NCBI GenBank assembly: GCA_039809105.1
Contig: JBDHUJ010000052.1
Coordinates: 1-8,053 of the forward strand
Direction of reading: 5' to 3'
Source: JBDHUJ01 sp039809105
GTDB taxonomy: Bacteria > Patescibacteriota > Saccharimonadia > Saccharimonadales > UBA4665
Length of the DNA: 8,053 nt
The position numbers and the translations under genes are program-made. The notes below the pieces were generated by a model. The model saw only the letters and a list, made by a program, of their open reading frames with translations. It ran no database searches and was not told where the DNA came from. Shown here one piece after another: positions 4,525 to 8,053 of the stretch (position 1 is the stretch's first letter; each line of letters begins with the position of its first letter).

Positions 4525-5062
4525 GGAGCAGTCCTCCCGGAATCAGGAAGTTAAGGAGTGCATACAGGAACAGGAACGCCAGCAGAGCGATGATGGCGTT
4601 ACGGATACGTGCCTTCGCGGCGGCGGCCTGCTGCGGGTCGCCCGCCGAGCTGGCGTACTGTATGCCGCCGATAACGATAGAGATGGAAATGGCTATACCG
4701 GCCGCCGCCGACATCAGCTGTATAGCGGGGTTCAGGTAGTCGTGAGTCAGGTCGCAACTGGTCAGCGTCGCACACTTGCCGCCAGTCGAGGCGGGGTCGG
4801 TCGCGTCCGTGTCGATAGCGGGGGAGTTCGGCGCCTGCGTGCCGCCCGTACCATTCGAGCTCGCCTCGTGGCAGGTCATACCGGAACCCTGGTAGCCCCA
4901 TTCGCCGCCAGCCCCTGCACATTGCTCTTGGGTGCAGTTCGCCAGCGCGTCAGCGCTACAGTCTGCGGCGCTGACGCGCGAGGTCGCCGAACCGGCAAAT
5001 ACCGCCGCCACGAGGAGCAGGGCACATGCTACTAATTTGATATGTTTGTATTTTGCATGCAT
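4517..5062 (-). CDS. T4SS pilin-like membrane protein 1 with cysteine-rich exposed domain
   Basis: 181 residues, first gene of the operon. A signal peptide (about 1-33, ending VSAA-D) precedes an exposed domain of roughly 75 residues with six cysteines (35, 43, 48, 64, 97, 103). This suggests three disulfides or a metal site. A Gly/Thr/Asp-rich linker follows, then the paralogue core: helices at about 112-136 and 152-175 around IGGIQYASSAGDPQQAAAAK. The C-terminus is LIPGGLLHG. There is no Shine-Dalgarno; the start follows a good promoter so closely that the message is probably leaderless. The cysteine-rich head is unique among the six paralogues and could be the tip or adhesive subunit, which is inference. 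Confidence 0.84.
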   Translation of the reverse strand: MHAKYKHIKLVACALLLVAAVFAGSATSRVSAADCSADALANCTQEQCAGAGGEWGYQGSGMTCHEASSNGTGGTQAPNSPAIDTDATDPASTGGKCATLTSCDLTHDYLNPAIQLMSAAAGIAISISIVIGGIQYASSAGDPQQAAAAKARIRNAIIALLAFLFLYALLNFLIPGGLLHG

Positions 5063-5070
5063 TTTTTATA

Positions 5071-5099
5071 ACTATAGAGCTCTTTCACCATATATACAA
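5071..5099 (-). promoter_or_regulatory. promoter of the pilin operon, predicted leaderless
   Basis: On the minus strand TTGTAT (5099-5094), a spacer of exactly 17 nt and TATAGT (5076-5071) are seen. Only 8 nt separate the -10 box from the A of the ATG at 5062, so the expected transcription start falls on or next to the start codon. The lack of any Shine-Dalgarno agrees with this. Confidence 0.6.
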
Positions 5100-5102
5100 T
5101 AT

Positions 5103-5226
5103 AGGACTTACGCAGAATGGTGCAGTCTGGGATGAAATGGGAGCACCGGAACGGAGACGTATTGGTAATACGGCGGAGTGAGGAGCGGAGCATTTCGCCC
5201 GGAATGTGCCGTTCTGCGTAAGTCCT
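5103..5226. mobile_element. 124-bp MITE-like inverted-repeat element
   Basis: The perfect 15-bp terminal inverted repeats are AGGACTTACGCAGAA (5103-5117) and TTCTGCGTAAGTCCT (5212-5226). Inside are further nested complementary segments, GAAATG (5134-5139) with CATTTC (5191-5196), and a central hairpin CGTATT-GGT-AATACG (5158-5172). It is too short for a transposase and has no open frame worth calling. No target-site duplication is evident in the flanks. It sits between the divergent pilin operon and the gene at 5401, four bases from the pilin -35 box. Confidence 0.75.
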
Positions 5227-5296
5227 GCGAGTTTATTTTTATACATTCTTGTCTCTGTTGCAAGTAGTTTTTATAACCATATGATAAATATCACTA

Positions 5297-5325
5297 GTGA
5301 CAAAAACGAATTTTTATGATATTAT
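5297..5325 (+). promoter_or_regulatory. promoter of the 449-residue membrane protein gene
   Basis: GTGACA (5297-5302, one mismatch to TTGACA), a 17-nt spacer and TATTAT (5320-5325, one mismatch to TATAAT) are seen. The predicted leader of about 70 nt includes the AAAGGAT ribosome-binding site at 5388-5394. Confidence 0.65.
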
Positions 5326-5400
5326 TAGGCAAAATAGATATAACCATAAGAATCTAAGCACGTCAAACAAGATAGCAAGCATAGTAGAAAGGATAAGATT

Positions 5401-6750
5401 ATGACACTTCATCCCGACCCTAATGAAATCAAAACGACACATACCCTCCCTGGGTTCAGCTTTGATGCTACAGCACGCCCCGCAGCAGAGGATACGCTGG
5501 CAGGCGTGGCGCAGCCAGATGGCAGCCACGAGGAATTATCACACGAAGACGCAAACATGAGCGCCGTCACTCAACCGCTTGAGCCCGTTGGTGAAACTGG
5601 TGCCGACCACGAAATTACGGCGGAGCAGGCTGGTAAAGTCGGCGAAGCTCCGGTAGCCGAAGCGACCGGGAATAGTATCTTTCGCATTTTTCGACGACCC
5701 GCCGTTGCCATTCCTACTGCCATCGGCGCAATCATAGTCCTGGGCGGTGGTGCCGCAGCTGCTTTCGGCGGCGGTGATAGCCAAGAGACGAAAACCGGTA
5801 CAGCTACCGACCCGGCAACCAGCCCCGCCGCCGCAGTCAGCACCGCCAACATCCCGGCGTCTGGAGACACCTTGCCCGCAAGCCCGACAGATACCATGGT
5901 TCTGCAGAGCACAGCCGCAAACCAGGCTCCAGCCACTGCACAAGCTACCACCCCGGCACAGGCCAGCGCCGCCGAGACTTCCGCGGCAGCTACTACCGGT
6001 TTCCGTGACGGCAAGGGCGCCGGCGACCCCGACGGCACACAACCGGCTATCCCCGCCACGCCTACCGCCGGCGCCGAACAGGGTACCGGCACTCCGGAAG
6101 CAATCGTGAACCCCGACGGCACCGTCGAACTGCCAGCATCCATGGCAAAAAACCCTGAAGCCCTGGGCAAAGCCCTCATAACCCAAAGCTTCGCCAACTG
6201 GGCAAACGCAGGTGTAACTGCCAAAGTAGTCGAAGATACTTACGACTTGATGGTTGGCCGCAACGGCAAGCCCAGCCTTGGCCAAGACGCCATAAGTACC
6301 ATGGCAAAGGAAATAGCACAGAACAACAAAGCAAAATTCGCCAATGATATTTTCATTGCCGGATGGCAGGACAAGTCCCACCTCGCAGACAAAGCCAACG
6401 TCTGGGCCACCAACAATACGGCATACGTAGGACGCGAAATCCACACAGCGGCCCCGGACAATATGCCAGGCGTAACCACCGACGCAGGTAACCCCAAGAA
6501 CTTGCCGCTGTACAAAGAGACCTATACCGTACTTGACGTTTCAGAAATTCCTTCTTCGCAAGACGGCACCATCGTCATACGCATTAAGTACCACGTACTA
6601 GGCAACGCGTCCGAAACAGCACTCACAACGGTAGATTTCGAAGGTCCCGTGAACGCCGACTACACCGGCGACCAAACGTTTACGCTAGTACAGCAACCGA
6701 ACGACAATGGAACGCGTGTGCTCAAAGTGAGTGACATCGTCGACAACTGA
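5401..6750 (+). CDS. single-pass membrane protein, VirB8-like topology, unknown family
   Basis: 449 residues, no cysteine. An acidic disordered N-terminus (1-93) is followed by the basic patch FRIFRRP (94-100), one membrane helix (about 101-122), then an Ala/Thr/Pro-rich linker (about 123-225). The C-terminal domain (about 236-449) has helices in its first half and alternating beta-strand patterns in its second (YKETYTVLDV, TIVIRIKYHVL, FTLVQQ). With the basic side inside, the C-terminal domain is outside the membrane. This order of cytoplasmic tail, helix, then an outer alpha-plus-beta domain resembles VirB8/TcpC-type T4SS scaffold proteins with NTF2-like domains. I see no diagnostic motif, so that is a hypothesis. 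AAAGGAT lies 6 nt before the ATG. The adjacent VirB6-like gene supports a secretion role. Confidence 0.8.
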   Translation: MTLHPDPNEIKTTHTLPGFSFDATARPAAEDTLAGVAQPDGSHEELSHEDANMSAVTQPLEPVGETGADHEITAEQAGKVGEAPVAEATGNSIFRIFRRPAVAIPTAIGAIIVLGGGAAAAFGGGDSQETKTGTATDPATSPAAAVSTANIPASGDTLPASPTDTMVLQSTAANQAPATAQATTPAQASAAETSAAATTGFRDGKGAGDPDGTQPAIPATPTAGAEQGTGTPEAIVNPDGTVELPASMAKNPEALGKALITQSFANWANAGVTAKVVEDTYDLMVGRNGKPSLGQDAISTMAKEIAQNNKAKFANDIFIAGWQDKSHLADKANVWATNNTAYVGREIHTAAPDNMPGVTTDAGNPKNLPLYKETYTVLDVSEIPSSQDGTIVIRIKYHVLGNASETALTTVDFEGPVNADYTGDQTFTLVQQPNDNGTRVLKVSDIVDN

Positions 6751-6775
6751 CGCATAGCTACTCCCGGAAACCAGT

Positions 6776-6813
6776 CAAAACACCAGCCAAAATCGATAAC
6801 GGCTGGTGTTTTG
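6776..6813 (+). terminator. intrinsic terminator after the 449-residue protein gene
   Basis: A 13-bp perfect stem CAAAACACCAGCC (6776-6788) with GGCTGGTGTTTTG (6801-6813), a 12-nt loop and a T-rich descending arm. It starts 25 nt after the stop. It implies that the next gene either has its own promoter, which I could not locate convincingly, or depends on readthrough. Confidence 0.8.
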
Positions 6814-6849
6814 TTGTAAAGTGTTGTTAAATACAGGCATAGGTTTACT

Positions 6850-8053
6850 ATGCAGACAAAAATAAAATCGCTTGCATTAGTACTCGTGGTACTTGCTTCG
6901 ATAGTGGTGGTGCCGCTTTCTTTTGTCGTACCAGCCTCTGCTGCAGCCGACATGACTCCCGAACAAGAAGCCGACTCATTCATTTATTACCGCGCCATCG
7001 CCGACTGCTTTAACAGGTCTGGAGGTTTGGCGGTCTCACTCACCGACGTTACGGCATATAACTGGTTCGGGGGCTTCGCCGGGTCGAACTCTGTTGCGGT
7101 TGGGTATATGAACGGCAACGGTGGCACGGCCGACTGTACCGACACCGGGTTCGTCAGCAGAGCTATGGCCGCGTGGGGCTACACCGACGGGTTGACCGCC
7201 TGGTGTGATGTAATGCAGTTGGCTGGCCCCTATCAGGACAAACCCGGCATCGACCAGAGTGGCGTCACCAACAGGGATTGTGTAAAAGGGAACGGCACTG
7301 AGGTCAATACGGTCGACGGCGGAAACCGCGCCACATCGTTCAAGCAAGCCATCGAGACTAAGTACTACGGTGCGCCTGGCGCACCCCAACTATCGCAAAG
7401 AGCTCAGTACTTCCTGTATATGAAGACTTTTAGAACCTTCTGTAGCGCCGACCCGGTAGCTCAGACAGCACAAGCGACTCCCTCGCAGCAAGCGATTGCC
7501 AACACCGACAAAGGCTACAAAATCAAAACCGTCAACCAGACCGGTGGTGTAGAAGAGTGGATTTACCAGGCCAATGGCACCCAGGACAAAAACAGCAGGG
7601 TTACTACTTACCAAGAAGACACGGACGGAGGTGAAGCCTTTAAGCCGACCTGCGGCGAGCTGGCGACGTGGACAAATAACGCCGCCGACGCCTATGGCAT
7701 ATGGCAAAGCAGCCACAAGGAGGCGGGTCTCCCCACGAGTAACAGCAGTAGTTCTTCTCCGACAGACAGCGAGGCCATCGGCGACTGCCACGGCGGCGGA
7801 TTAAACTGGATCCTCTGTCCCCTCATCTCTCTTATACAAACGGGGACGGGGCTGATGGATAAGTTCTTTATAAGCACGCTGACCGTCGACGTGAAACCTA
7901 TCTTCGACACATCGACCAAAAGCGGCAATGCGTACTACACCGCCTGGAACTCGTTCCGCGTGCTGGCCACAGCGCTCATAATTGTCGCCGGGCTGGTGAT
8001 GGTCATGTCGCAAGCACTGGGCTTTGATTTCCTAGACGCCTATACCATACGCA
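6850..8053 (+). CDS. VirB6/TrbL-like T4SS membrane protein, 3' end outside window
   Basis: The frame is open from the ATG at 6850 to the window end: 401 codons, no stop. A signal peptide (about 1-32, ending PASAAA) is followed by an exposed region of nearly 300 residues with eight cysteines (53, 96, 119, 144, 198, 268, 313, 323). A serine run (297-303) lies just before hydrophobic segments at about 319-345 and a membrane helix at about 369-391. The window ends at GFDFLDAYTIR, a block I associate with the polytopic VirB6/TrbL-like proteins of Patescibacteria, in which several more membrane helices follow. Such proteins form the inner-membrane channel of a type IV secretion machine. The Shine-Dalgarno is poor (AGG at 6841-6843). 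The start is chosen because it directly precedes the signal peptide and TAA (6817) is the nearest upstream in-frame stop. The large cysteine-rich exposed head is absent from classical VirB6. Confidence 0.78.
   Translation, partial: MQTKIKSLALVLVVLASIVVVPLSFVVPASAAADMTPEQEADSFIYYRAIADCFNRSGGLAVSLTDVTAYNWFGGFAGSNSVAVGYMNGNGGTADCTDTGFVSRAMAAWGYTDGLTAWCDVMQLAGPYQDKPGIDQSGVTNRDCVKGNGTEVNTVDGGNRATSFKQAIETKYYGAPGAPQLSQRAQYFLYMKTFRTFCSADPVAQTAQATPSQQAIANTDKGYKIKTVNQTGGVEEWIYQANGTQDKNSRVTTYQEDTDGGEAFKPTCGELATWTNNAADAYGIWQSSHKEAGLPTSNSSSSSPTDSEAIGDCHGGGLNWILCPLISLIQTGTGLMDKFFISTLTVDVKPIFDTSTKSGNAYYTAWNSFRVLATALIIVAGLVMVMSQALGFDFLDAYTIR

Noticed and set aside
4154..5035. 293-residue plus-strand open frame
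   Set aside because: It lies antisense across two pilin genes, with a low-complexity Arg/Ala/Thr composition and no start context.
4960..5062. lipoprotein signal in the first pilin-like protein
   Set aside because: Cys35 follows SAAD, and Asp at -1 does not fit a lipobox. A normal signal peptidase I site near VSAA is more likely.
5086..5240. target-site duplication flanking the MITE-like element
   Set aside because: The left flank (CAATAT) and right flank (GCGAGT) do not match, so none could be claimed.
5539..6444. 301-residue minus-strand open frame
   Set aside because: It is antisense to the 449-residue protein gene, which has a promoter, ribosome site, membrane helix and terminator. The odd Cys/Gly composition is what reversed Ala/Pro/Thr codons produce.
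688..6750. UGA recoding as in Absconditabacteria/Gracilibacteria
   Set aside because: TGA ends the 94- and 449-residue genes at sensible lengths, and no gene requires in-frame TGA to be read through.
7036..7791. two minus-strand open frames (117 and 133 residues)
   Set aside because: They are antisense to the long open VirB6-like frame, which is strongly coding (signal peptide, paired cysteines, membrane segments).

Overview
The window looks like part of a genome from the Candidate Phyla Radiation (Patescibacteria), most likely Candidatus Saccharibacteria (TM7) or a close relative. The evidence is a run of small two-membrane-helix pilin-like proteins typical of that group, followed on the other strand by a VirB6/TrbL-like protein ending in the DAYTIR block. 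TAA, TAG and TGA are all used as stops and no long frame reads through TGA, which argues against the UGA-recoded Absconditabacteria/Gracilibacteria. The lineage call is inference from protein style and was not checked by search.

Layout. Positions 1-46 hold the first codons of a minus-strand gene that leaves the window, with a structured leader (48-102). Two serine tRNA genes follow on the plus strand, anticodons TGA (178-267) and GCT (415-507). The second runs into a 17-bp terminator hairpin. Next comes a compact GC-rich element (554-649): three hairpins closed by a 10-bp outer stem, whose edges copy the T-arm sequence of the adjacent tRNA. A ComF-type phosphoribosyltransferase gene (688-1362, minus) and an Hsp20 chaperone gene (1506-1997, plus) diverge from overlapping promoters. 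The Hsp20 message has a Shine-Dalgarno-sequestering hairpin, and its gene ends at an 18-bp terminator. A GGTGAA-type repeat patch (2140-2262) fills the gap to the next operon.

The centre (2328-5062, minus) is six tandem, tightly packed genes for related small membrane proteins (T4SS pilin-like, TrbC/VirB2 style). Their reading order is 5062 to 2328, and they end at a strong terminator at 2281-2307. All share a core of two membrane helices joined by a G-G-x-x-Y/F...G-D/S...A-K/R loop, but have very different N-terminal parts. The first gene appears to be leaderless. A 124-bp MITE-like inverted-repeat element (5103-5226) sits immediately upstream of its promoter.

From 5401 the plus strand encodes a 449-residue single-pass membrane protein with a long Ala/Thr/Pro linker and a folded C-terminal domain. 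After a terminator comes the start of a large secreted-then-membrane VirB6-like protein that runs off the window. I infer that the pilin cluster, the anchored protein and the VirB6-like protein are parts of one envelope-spanning type IV secretion or pilus machine, with the two transcription units facing away from each other. No ATPase gene (VirB4/VirD4) is visible here.
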